From: Bifidobacterium sp. ESL0784
GTDB lineage: Bacteria > Actinomycetota > Actinomycetes > Actinomycetales > Bifidobacteriaceae
Length of the DNA stretch: 64,000 bases
Reading direction: 5' to 3'
Assembly: GCF_029433295.1 (NCBI RefSeq)
Contig: NZ_JAQTHV010000002.1
Span: forward strand, 476,924 to 540,923
Part shown: positions 1-6,940 of the stretch, one piece after another
How positions within the stretch are numbered: the stretch's first letter is position 1
Layout: every line of letters begins with the position of its first letter
Translations under genes and position numbers: made by a program
Notes under the pieces: generated by a model
Told to the model about the DNA's origin: nothing
Databases searched by the model: none
Seen by the model: the letters and a program-made list of their open reading frames with translations, nothing else

Positions 1-230
1 CCCATCGGCGGCTGAGACGTCGGTCCTACCGGCTGCTGCGGCATCTGGCCTACTTGCTGCTGTTGCGGCATCTGGTTGAAAGGAGGCTGGAATGTCGGGT
101 CAACCGGTTGTTGCGGCATCTGTCCCATCGGCGGTTGCGAAGCCGCCTGGCCGCCATATTGCACATTGGGCTGGGATACAACGCCATCATTGTACGGATT
201 GTCATTGTACGGATTGTCATTTTCCTGCAT
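1..230 (-). CDS. DUF4190-type membrane protein, N-terminal fragment (runs off window)
   Basis: The visible 76 codons are the N-terminus of a protein whose rest lies beyond base 1. It begins MQENDNPYN and is rich in Pro, Gln and Met, with repeated MPQQP and SQPPMG blocks. The same kind of tail begins the next gene (start 1746), so this is very likely a tandem paralogue. From that paralogue I infer two membrane segments and an extracytoplasmic domain downstream. The start is supported by a GAAGGA ribosome binding site just upstream. The DNA upstream of both paralogues is also alike (the AT-rich run near 265-315 resembles that near 1785-1835), as if gene and promoter were duplicated together. 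Function unknown. Confidence 0.75.
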   Translation of the reverse strand, partial: MQENDNPYNDNPYNDGVVSQPNVQYGGQAASQPPMGQMPQQPVDPTFQPPFNQMPQQQQVGQMPQQPVGPTSQPPM

Positions 231-383
231 AGTTGTCGTCCTTCTCGCAGTCTTCCCGGCAACGGGCTATCCATTTATTTTATCAATAATAAAGAATATT
301 GGTCACAATATAACTGTTCTCAGGCTCCAAGATACTTATTTCGATTAACAGAACGACAGGAACATATCGAATTATAAAGTTTT

Positions 384-440
384 GTCGGCAGACTGGCAGG
401 ATTCTAGGTTTCCGATAAAAGTTGTCGACAGACTGACAGG
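384..440. repeat. two copies of a 17-bp direct repeat, third part-copy at 2035-2045
   Basis: Bases 384-400 and 424-440 differ at only two positions (core AGACTGRCAGG). The core recurs at 2035-2045 inside the terminator-like hairpin behind the gene at 2143-2691. The two copies here may be the remains of a similar hairpin. The rest of the 231-723 spacer holds only AT-rich promoter-like sequence and the terminator at 578-623. Confidence 0.5.
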
Positions 441-577
441 ACTTTCGACTCCCTTTTCATGCCGCAATAGACCAATAAGTTTGAAGCAGGAGCATAACGC
501 CCCCCTCAACACCGTCCACAAGTACATAGCCACGTTGTGCGAGACCTGCCCGCTTTCCAGCATGTGCGCCCGAATAT

Positions 578-623
578 GCAGAAAACCGGTCACTGGAGAT
601 GTCCTAAGTGACCGGTTTTCTGC
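578..623 (-). terminator. perfect 16-bp inverted repeat, probable terminator of the 724-1746 gene
   Basis: Bases 578-593 and 608-623 are perfectly complementary with a 14-base loop. The stem ends in GAAAACCGG/CCGGTTTTC, so its outer arm supplies the T-rich part on the minus strand. The element lies about 100 bases past the stop at 724, where a terminator for that gene is expected. It could work in both directions. Confidence 0.7.
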
Positions 624-723
624 ATCGACATTGCACCGTGGCGCTGGTTCGATCTTGTCTGACGCCAACACCGGTACTTATTTGCGATTTACGCCAAGCC
701 GCAACACTGGCGGCTGCAGGCCG

Positions 724-1746
724 TTACTGCAAGTTGAATGTTTGCGTAATCTTCGTCTGATCGTTGAAATCAACGCTCGAGCGGAGTTCCACATCGATCG
801 GCGAGGTCTCGTCGCTCAACGCGTATGCGACGGTGACATTCAAACTGCCGCCGGGCTGCACGGTGGTGTCCTTGGATTCCATGTCATACCCCTGAACGTC
901 TTCCGAGTAGAACGTAGATTTCAAGGCAACACCTTTTTGGAATACCTTGTCTTGGACGCCTTCCATGAAAGAACGGTTTTCGTTATCGGTATTTTTGTAC
1001 TGGTAGGTGATGACCACCGTGGGATGTCCCTCGTCATCGTTCGGGCCTTTTTGGGCGGAGACGATCTTGACATCGGCACCTCCAAAGCTACCGCTGCCCT
1101 TCAGCTCCTTGCCCTTCGTCTTGTTATAGGTATCAAGCCCCTTCTGCGCATCGTCCTTGGCTTTCGACGATTGGGAAGTAGTGGCGGAACTCGAAGGATT
1201 CGTGACTTTATTGATCATGTTCACCCCGATAGAGAACGAGGCAATGAACATGACGAGGGAAAGGACAATGCCGATAATACCGGTGACGAGGCCGGCGACG
1301 GACATGCCCTTGCCGGGAAGCCTGTTGGCTTTAATTTTACGCATGGACATGATACCGATGACAAGGGCGGCGATGCCACAGATGATGCCTACGATGGGAA
1401 TCCAGAACATGACTATGGCGACGATGCCCAGAATCAGAGCGGCCAGGGCCATACCCGGGCGCTTTGGCATCTGCCCCATGGGCTGCTGCTGGGGCATGCC
1501 CATTGGCGGTTGCGATGCCGGATTCGCAGGCTGCTGCGGTGGCATGCCGCCCATCGACGGCTGCTGCTGCGCTGAATCCGACGTCTGCGTCTGCGGCATC
1601 TGACTCATCGACTTCTGCGGTGCCGAGTCAACCGGCTGCTGCACCGGATCCGCAGGCTGCTGCGAGGCGTAAGGCAGCTGGCCGTTGTACTGCGCATTGG
1701 GTTGGGGCATTGAGCCACCACCATACGGGTTATTATCTTCCTGCAT
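724..1746 (-). CDS. DUF4190/DUF5067 membrane protein
   Basis: 340-residue protein. Residues 1-95 are a Pro/Gln/Met-rich, probably disordered cytoplasmic tail. Two hydrophobic segments follow (MALAALILGIVAIVMFWIPI and a second after the GKGMSVAG turn), the pattern of DUF4190. The C-terminal 150 residues resemble DUF5067: VKIVSAQKGPNDDEGHPTVV, a TYQYKNTDNEN strand and SFMEGVQDKVFQKGVAL. This part would lie outside the membrane. Two in-frame ATGs exist at 1752 and 1746. I chose 1746 because GGAAGG sits 8 bases before it but only 2 before the other, and because it gives MQED, matching MQEN of the paralogue at 1-230. The molecular role of this family is not known. Confidence 0.85.
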   Translation of the reverse strand: MQEDNNPYGGGSMPQPNAQYNGQLPYASQQPADPVQQPVDSAPQKSMSQMPQTQTSDSAQQQPSMGGMPPQQPANPASQPPMGMPQQQPMGQMPKRPGMALAALILGIVAIVMFWIPIVGIICGIAALVIGIMSMRKIKANRLPGKGMSVAGLVTGIIGIVLSLVMFIASFSIGVNMINKVTNPSSSATTSQSSKAKDDAQKGLDTYNKTKGKELKGSGSFGGADVKIVSAQKGPNDDEGHPTVVITYQYKNTDNENRSFMEGVQDKVFQKGVALKSTFYSEDVQGYDMESKDTTVQPGGSLNVTVAYALSDETSPIDVELRSSVDFNDQTKITQTFNLQ

Positions 1747-2021
1747 TGTCATGTCCTTCCGACAATTTTCTTGGCAGCGGACTACCCACTTCCTTCATTA
1801 ATAATAAACATTTTCCACTATATAATCATAGTGGGTCTTAATTGTGATATGGTCTCATCCGCATTCCGCGCAACGCAGCACCTCGTTGCTCCCGCCGGCC
1901 TTATCACAAAACGCATCGAGTTCAATCAGGGATGCCCAAACAGATTCAGGAAACCCTCAAAAGCCGCGACATACAAGGTCGGCTTCGACCTTTCCATATC
2001 GCCGCATAACCCACGCAAAAC

Positions 2022-2049
2022 AAAACCTGCCAGTAGACTGACAGGTTTT
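2022..2049 (-). terminator. hairpin downstream of the 2143-2691 gene
   Basis: AAAACCTG and CAGGTTTT (2022-2029 and 2042-2049) pair, and inside them CAGT pairs with ACTG, giving a stem of about 12 pairs with one mismatch. It sits about 95 bases past the stop of the minus-strand gene. Apart from this hairpin, the 1747-2142 spacer shows only AT-rich upstream sequence of the neighbouring gene. Confidence 0.55.
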
Positions 2050-2142
2050 AGGTAATGAAAATCAATCCGGAAAGCCGGAGCAAAGTTTCGTAAGGCGTCA
2101 ATAATTCTCAGCGAAACCGTAGCATCATGCTTCTCTACTCGG

Positions 2143-2691
2143 CTACGCAACCGCCGGAGCCACAGGAACCGGGGCCACGGAAGCCGGAGCCACGGTCTCG
2201 TTGCTTCCGGCCTGCTTTTCCTCGTAGGTGGCGGAGACTGTTTGAGGATTTTCCGTCACTATGGTTTCGGTATTCAACGCCTTGTACGCCGCGAAGCAAC
2301 CGACCGCGAGCCAGATGAAAATGACTGCCATGAAGAGGACACGCTTCCAGGAACCGAAACGGGCCAGAATGCCCTGCTTGTCCACAGCATCGGCCTTCCC
2401 CTGGGCAAAGTTACGCTCTTTGCCCGCGATGTTCCCTTTTTGATCCCCGAAGTGACACTGCACGTTCGCGAAGTTGCCTTTCCCACTTGTGAGGTTGGAC
2501 TGTTTCCCTTCGGAGTTTGCACGCTGGCCGTGTTCACCTGCGAAAGTACCGCGCTCACCGGCAAAATTAAAATCGTCAAGGGGATCCATAAGGCTCTTCT
2601 TCTGCTTTGAGACGTTATGGCGGTTGCCCGTCAAATTATCTTGCCCGCTGACTGGGTTATTGCGGTTGGGCAATTCGTTACGTGCGGTCAT
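2143..2691 (-). CDS. small membrane protein with Gly-rich heptad-like repeats, unknown function
   Basis: 182-residue protein that I do not recognise. Residues about 43-105 form degenerate repeats of about seven residues (NFAGERG, TFAGEHG, then more divergent copies ending in NIAGKERNF). One hydrophobic segment, RVLFMAVIFIWLAVGCFAAY, follows at about 117-136, then a Glu/Val/Ala/Pro-rich tail ending VAPVPVAPAVA. This suggests a single-pass protein with the repeat tail in the cytoplasm and a short exposed C-terminus. Two ATGs compete (2700 and 2691). The second has AAGGATGG at a normal distance, while the first has AAGG directly touching it. The gene appears monocistronic, with a hairpin behind it at 2022-2049. 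Confidence 0.6.
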   Translation of the reverse strand: MTARNELPNRNNPVSGQDNLTGNRHNVSKQKKSLMDPLDDFNFAGERGTFAGEHGQRANSEGKQSNLTSGKGNFANVQCHFGDQKGNIAGKERNFAQGKADAVDKQGILARFGSWKRVLFMAVIFIWLAVGCFAAYKALNTETIVTENPQTVSATYEEKQAGSNETVAPASVAPVPVAPAVA

Positions 2692-3034
2692 GTCTGCCAT
2701 CCTTAAATCGATTGCGCGTTGCCTCTTATTGACGCCTTCAGCGCCCTTCTCGCGCTTGAAACAAATCTTTTTCTTTTTTGTAATACCTAAAAAGCGTATC
2801 GCGATGACGCCTTTGCGTTTTGCCTAATATTGCGCGAGATGACGCCTGTTTTCACGCAGAAGGTTTGATGTGAATCCGCTTGATTTTTTCTTTTGCCATA
2901 CAGCAGAACACTTAAGCATTACATCAATGAAATTATTGCGTTTTAACTCTTTTTATTGGTTGTGAAGTACGTCACATCATTGTGACGCCATACAACGCAA
3001 TGCAAATTCCACACAGCGAAACGCTGGACCGTAA

Positions 3035-3160
3035 TCTCGCCTGCTGCAAAGCATTAATGACAACCATCCGAAAACCTTGCTGACGTTAGACAGAATCGGC
3101 AACGGGGATCACGAAGGTATCAAACAAGAAAACCTACTCGATTGGCTGCTTGAGCAATAA
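3035..3160 (+). pseudogene. relict 3' end of an AAA/DUF4143 (COG1373-type) ATPase gene
   Basis: These 41 codons plus TAA read like a protein C-terminus: HPKTLLTLDRIG, then HEGIKQENLLDWLLEQ. Many DUF4143 ATPases end in this pattern (a basic YPK-type strand, an LLT-D strand, a GI strand and a hydrophobic D-W/F-LL end). A TAA directly upstream (3032-3034) closes the frame and no Walker motifs remain nearby, so only the last part of the gene survives. An intact DUF4143 ATPase of a somewhat different type lies at 18798-20105. I see nothing else in the 2692-3339 spacer beyond AT-rich promoter-like sequence. Confidence 0.5.
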
Positions 3161-3339
3161 TCCCTGCCTGTACAAGCATCCATCTTTTAGAATAAGTCTG
3201 TTATCTCATTCCCTCAGCTTTGTGTTTATAATATTTTTTAATAATAAGTTCTTCAGCCTGTGCCATAAGACATGGGCTATCGTATTTCTGGACACAAAAA
3301 TCTGAGGGTTTTTACACGGCAAAACCAAATCTGAAAACA

Positions 3340-3381
3340 AAAGGGGTTGCCGCCAAGCCGAAACTTGGTGGCAACCCCTTT
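3340..3381 (-). terminator. strong terminator of ilvC
   Basis: Arms 3340-3357 and 3364-3381 form an 18-bp stem with a single wobble pair and a 6-base loop. The core is GGGGTTGCCGCCAAG. It lies about 78 bases past the ilvC stop. Confidence 0.85.
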
Positions 3382-3458
3382 AAACGTTTAGGCCGATGAG
3401 TGAGGACGCTCAGTCAGCTGGAACGAATGGCCTTAGCGGCTCAACGCGAGCGCGCAGC

Positions 3459-4514
3459 TCACTCCTGAACCTGCGTACGGGCGATGTCGCCGTTGAAGGA
3501 CTCGTTCTCGTCGGCGTCGGCTGACTTACCCTTGAGCCAGGAGAACATCGAACGAAGCTTCGGGCCGACGGTCTCGATACGTTCGTGGCTGTACTGCTCC
3601 TGAAGTTCTTTGAAGTGCGGGCCGCCCTTTGCCTGGTCGTCCATGAACTCCTTAGCGAAGGAGCCATCCTGGATGCGCTGGAGCTGATGCTCCATGTTGT
3701 GGCGGGTATGCTCATCGATCACCGTGGAGGTGAAGTCGCCATACTGGGCGGTGTCGGAGCAGGACCAGCGGGCCTTGTTCAGGCCGCCTTCGTTCATCAG
3801 GTCGACGAGCATCTTCAGCTCGTGGCAGACCTCGAAGTAGGCGATCTCCGGCTGGTAGCCGGCATCGGTGAGGACCTCGAAACCGGTCTCGACCAAGTGG
3901 TTGACGCCACCCATGAGCACGTCCTGCTCACCGAAGAGGTCGGTCTCGGTCTCTTCCTTGAAGGTGGTCTTGATGGCGCCGGCGCGCAGGGCGCCGAGAG
4001 CCTTGGCATAAGCCAGGGTGATATCCCAGCCGTCGCCCTTGTCATCGTTCTCGCAGGCGACAACGACCGGCACACCACGGCCGGCGACGTACTCACGACG
4101 GACGATGTGGCCCGGGCCCTTCGGAGCGACCATGAAGGTCATGTGGCCCTTGCCCGGCTTGATGTAGCCGTAACGAATGTTGAAGCCGTGCGCGAAGGCG
4201 AGCGCCGCATCAGGCTTCAGGTTGGGCTCGACCTCTTCCTTATAGATCGTGCCCTGATACTGATCAGGAGCCAGGAACATAACGATGTCCGCTTCCTTGA
4301 CCGCGTCAGCGACGGGCTTGACTTCCAGGCCCTGCTCCTTGGCGTACTCAACGGACTTGGAGGTAGGCCGCAGGCCGACGACGACGTCCACACCGGAGTC
4401 GCGCAGGTTCAGCGCGTGAGCGTGACCTTGCGAACCGTAACCGATGATGCAGACCTTCTTGCCGTCGAGAACGGAAAGATCAGCGTCGTCTTCGTACCAG
4501 ATTTGTGCTGCCAT
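3459..4514 (-). CDS. ilvC: ketol-acid reductoisomerase (NADP+)
   Basis: 351-residue class I (short) ketol-acid reductoisomerase of branched-chain amino acid synthesis. It converts 2-acetolactate to 2,3-dihydroxy-3-methylbutanoate and 2-aceto-2-hydroxybutanoate to the isoleucine precursor, using NAD(P)H and Mg2+ in the cytosol. The Rossmann motif [17 protein letters not shown] is near residue 25. The middle carries the family block [15 protein letters not shown]. The C-terminal domain has the metal ligands in [12 protein letters not shown] and in [14 protein letters not shown]. The start at 4514 (MAAQIWYE) has AAGGAG 8 bases upstream. The upstream ATG at 4532 has no such site. It stands alone, with no ilvB or ilvN beside it, and ends at a strong terminator. 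Confidence 0.97.
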   Translation of the reverse strand: MAAQIWYEDDADLSVLDGKKVCIIGYGSQGHAHALNLRDSGVDVVVGLRPTSKSVEYAKEQGLEVKPVADAVKEADIVMFLAPDQYQGTIYKEEVEPNLKPDAALAFAHGFNIRYGYIKPGKGHMTFMVAPKGPGHIVRREYVAGRGVPVVVACENDDKGDGWDITLAYAKALGALRAGAIKTTFKEETETDLFGEQDVLMGGVNHLVETGFEVLTDAGYQPEIAYFEVCHELKMLVDLMNEGGLNKARWSCSDTAQYGDFTSTVIDEHTRHNMEHQLQRIQDGSFAKEFMDDQAKGGPHFKELQEQYSHERIETVGPKLRSMFSWLKGKSADADENESFNGDIARTQVQE

Positions 4515-4817
4515 AATATGCACTCCTTGCATAATTCATTATTTATTGTGCCGGGCTAGGCAATCTGCCTGCGCGACCTAGAAATTGGCTCTTAATCGAA
4601 AGGGATTTTGTCCCGTGTCCGTTCATTGTAACGCCGGTCACATCGCGAACAGCGCCGCCGTCCAATTATCGAACAGGTAATTCTCACAGATTGAGACGGG
4701 ACGAATCCCGGGCCAAAAGCCATTTTCAAATTTTTATTACTATTTAATTATAAATATTCAGTTATAAAGATACCTTCAATGAACGGAGACACGTCGCGTG
4801 ATCGTCCGCATATATAA
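4515..4817. other. spacer between ilvC and the MFS gene
   Basis: About 300 bases holding the ilvC promoter region. A short inverted repeat (CTAGG at 4577-4581 against CCTAG at 4556-4560 on the minus strand) falls in the presumed ilvC leader. I see no leader peptide and no recognisable T-box core. Confidence 0.4.
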
Positions 4818-4865
4818 GGGCTGTCACCGAGAGTCTGATCGAATCAAGCCGTGAGGCGACAGCCC
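4818..4865 (-). terminator. terminator of the MFS transporter gene
   Basis: Arms 4818-4828 and 4855-4865 pair over 11 positions (GGGCTGTC with GACAGCCC as core, one wobble). On the minus strand the stem is followed by TTATATAT. It begins directly behind the stop at 4873. Confidence 0.75.
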
Positions 4866-4872
4866 GGCGCCA

Positions 4873-6261
4873 TCACGCGGTGAAGTCGGTGTCCTTGGTT
4901 TCCTTGCAGGTGAGCAGGGCGACCAGGCAGCACAGCGCCATCACGGCCATATAAAGGCCGACGGACCTGACGCCCCAGTGGGAGGAAAGCCAAGTGGCGA
5001 CGGTCGGGACGAAGGCGGCGCCGACGATGGCGGCGAGGTTGTAGCCCAAGCCGGAGCCGGAGTAGCGGACGTTGGCGCTGAAGAGCTCAGGCAGAATCGC
5101 GCCGACAGGACCGAAGGCGATGCCCATCAAAGCGAAACCGACGCACAGGAAGACCATAATCTCCACGAAGTTGCGGTGACCCATCAACAAGTATGGGAAC
5201 ACGAACGAGAAGACAACCAGCGCAACCGCGGAGAACATCAGCACACGGCGACGGCCGAGCTTGTCGGCGTAGACGCAGGAGAGCACGATGAACAGGGCGA
5301 AGACGCAGATACCGGCCATGAGCATCAGCAGGTACTCGCGGTTGGTGAAGCCGAGGCCGCCGCCGCCTTCACGCTTGGTCTTGGTGCCCCAAGCCAGCGA
5401 CCAGGTGGCCAGCGTGTAGAAGAGCGTGTAGGTGACTGCGACGATGAACGTGGCCTGCAGGACCTGACGCCAGCTAGTGCGGAAGACTTCCTTCAGCGGG
5501 GACTTCACGGTCTTCTTCTGCTCCTGGGCGAGACGGAAGATCGGGGTCTCCTCCATGTGGACGCGGACGACGAGGCCGACCACGACGAGCACGATGGAGA
5601 GCAGGAATGGCACGCGCCAACCCCAGGAGAGCATCTGCGCCGGAGTGCAGAAGGACTCAAGCACGAAGTAGGTGCCGTTCGAGAGGAAGAAGCCGATCGG
5701 CGCGCCGAGCTCCGGGAAGGAGCCATAAAGCGCACGCTTGTTGGCCGGAGCGTTTTCCGTGGCGACCAGAGCAGCTCCGGACCATTCCCCGCCCAGCCCG
5801 ATGCCTTGGATGAAGCGGCAGAGACAGAGCACAACGACCGCGAGCAGGCCCCACTGGCTATACGTCGGCAGGCAGCCGATGAGGAAGGTAGAGAGGCCCA
5901 TGGTCATCAAGGAGACGACCAGCGTGGTCTTGCGGCCCATCTTGTCGCCGTAGTGGCCAAAAATCAGCGAGCCAAGCGGACGGGCGATGAAGGCGATGGC
6001 GAAGGTCAGAAGGCTGACCAAAAGCGCCACGGTCGGGTTGGTCTTGTCCGAGAAGAAAATCTTCGGGAAATAGTTCGCCGATGCGGTACCGTAGGCGTAG
6101 AAATCGTAGAATTCAATGGCCGTGCCGACCATCGAGGCGGCGATGACAGTGCCTACCGAATCGTGCGCCATCTCCTGAAGTTTTGCCTTGCGTGCGGCGG
6201 CCCCGACGTTGCCGTTGCCACTGCCACTGCCGTTTCCAGTCGCTGTGTCGACTGATGTCAT
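4873..6261 (-). CDS. MFS transporter, metabolite:H+ symporter (MHS) type
   Basis: 462-residue transporter with 12 predicted membrane segments. The sequence EFYDFYAYGTAS in the first helix, the loop HYGDKMGRKTTL between helices 2 and 3 and its pseudo-repeat YADKLGRRRVL in the second half place it with the MHS family (ShiA, ProP, KgtP and relatives). These take up organic acids, betaines or proline with protons. The substrate cannot be read from the sequence. The N-terminus has an unusual Gly/Ser/Asn-rich tail (residues 9-20). The start at 6261 has GGAGGAG, and a small hairpin CGGTAC/GTACCG directly abuts this site. The leader ORF and terminator at 6524-6727 lie upstream on the same strand. Confidence 0.9.
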   Translation of the reverse strand: MTSVDTATGNGSGSGNGNVGAAARKAKLQEMAHDSVGTVIAASMVGTAIEFYDFYAYGTASANYFPKIFFSDKTNPTVALLVSLLTFAIAFIARPLGSLIFGHYGDKMGRKTTLVVSLMTMGLSTFLIGCLPTYSQWGLLAVVVLCLCRFIQGIGLGGEWSGAALVATENAPANKRALYGSFPELGAPIGFFLSNGTYFVLESFCTPAQMLSWGWRVPFLLSIVLVVVGLVVRVHMEETPIFRLAQEQKKTVKSPLKEVFRTSWRQVLQATFIVAVTYTLFYTLATWSLAWGTKTKREGGGGLGFTNREYLLMLMAGICVFALFIVLSCVYADKLGRRRVLMFSAVALVVFSFVFPYLLMGHRNFVEIMVFLCVGFALMGIAFGPVGAILPELFSANVRYSGSGLGYNLAAIVGAAFVPTVATWLSSHWGVRSVGLYMAVMALCCLVALLTCKETKDTDFTA

Positions 6262-6523
6262 AATGCTCTCCTCCGGTACGTTTGTACCGATTACTGCTTC
6301 ATTCTCTCGTCGCTCTTGCCGCTCTCACCGCCCGTGGCCTGCGTTGCGTCTCGCTTCCTGAGCTGCGCGGGCGGCCGATCTGGAATCCTTGCGGCATGCG
6401 CTGGATTCCGGTCGTCTAGCCGGTTTTGAGTTTTGCGTTTATTGAGTTATCGAGTATTGAGTTTTGTTCGTGCACGAACTTGCGGCATTACCACGGTGAC
6501 CTTTTGGGGCGTAATAACAAAAA

Positions 6524-6549
6524 GAGCCCTGCGTTTGAATGCAGGGCTC
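6524..6549 (-). terminator. intrinsic terminator in the leader of the MFS gene (putative attenuator)
   Basis: On the minus strand, GAGCCCTGC and GCAGGGCTC form a perfect 9-bp stem with an 8-base loop, followed directly by TTTTTGTT. It lies between a short leader ORF (6656-6727) and the MFS start (6261). Its left arm can also pair with the right arm of the hairpin at 6612-6643. Confidence 0.8.
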
Positions 6550-6611
6550 AGAAAGCTATACGCTAGATATTTGTTTTAATATCGTTATTCGTTCGACTGA
6601 ACGATTCGCCT

Positions 6612-6643
6612 GCTTGCCCTGCCTTCATTGGCGGGGCTCAAGC
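6612..6643 (-). promoter_or_regulatory. hairpin that competes with the leader terminator
   Basis: On the minus strand, GCTTG-AGCCCCGCC pairs with GGCAGGGCAAGC around a 6-base loop. The segment GCAGGGC of its right arm is complementary to GCCCTGC of the terminator's left arm. The four segments can therefore pair as 1:2, 2:3 or 3:4, the layout of a classic amino-acid attenuator. Confidence 0.6.
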
Positions 6644-6655
6644 TGAATACGAAAA

Positions 6656-6727
6656 TCAGGCCGCCAACGAAGACGGGCTAATAATTCGTGCAGACTGCGC
6701 GTTGAAACTCATCAATCCGTTCTTCAT
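6656..6727 (-). CDS. leader peptide, 23 residues
   Basis: An ideal AGGAGG site sits 5 bases before ATG 6727, and the ORF ends with TGA at 6656 after 23 codons (MKNGLMSFN at the start, ISPSSLAA at the end). Such a good ribosome site on so short an ORF, followed 12 bases later by mutually exclusive hairpins and an intrinsic terminator, argues for a translated leader that controls downstream transcription. Five of the 23 residues are Ser and two adjacent ones are Ile. There is no long run of one amino acid, so the sensed signal is not obvious. I do not recognise the peptide. The promoter should lie in the AT-rich 6728-6880 stretch, where nothing else is seen. Confidence 0.65.
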   Translation of the reverse strand: MKNGLMSFNAQSARIISPSSLAA

Positions 6728-6882
6728 GGCGTCCTCCTTTCGCATTTACCAAGTTCTTTCGGGTTCGTGACCCGTTTAGTTAATTACCGTAGGCACGATT
6801 TTAAACCGGCACCCGCAGGCATCTCACTATTCGGACCTATTAAGAAATAATATTATTTGTTCTTCCATACCTACTACCCGGA

Positions 6883-6925
6883 AAGTTGAAGGCCGGATAC
6901 GTTTGACATATCCGGCCTTCAACTT
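6883..6925 (-). terminator. terminator of the giant surface-protein gene
   Basis: Arms 6883-6899 and 6909-6925 are a perfect 17-bp inverted repeat (AAGTTGAAGGCCGGATA) with a 9-base loop, 16 bases past the stop at 6941. Confidence 0.9.
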
Positions 6926-6940
6926 CAATCGGCTACCAAA

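Noticed and set aside
382..1575. 397-codon open frame on the plus strand
   Set aside because: It is antisense to the DUF4190/DUF5067 gene, lacks a ribosome site and has an unnatural composition (long Asp/Gly/His run).
4515..4760. T-box or leucine/valine leader attenuator before ilvC
   Set aside because: No leader ORF with branched-chain codons, no T-box core sequence and no terminator with a T-run in the presumed leader.
4978..6255. 425-codon open frame on the plus strand
   Set aside because: It is opposite the MFS transporter and almost wholly Glu/Asp/Arg/His, the usual mirror image of a membrane protein.
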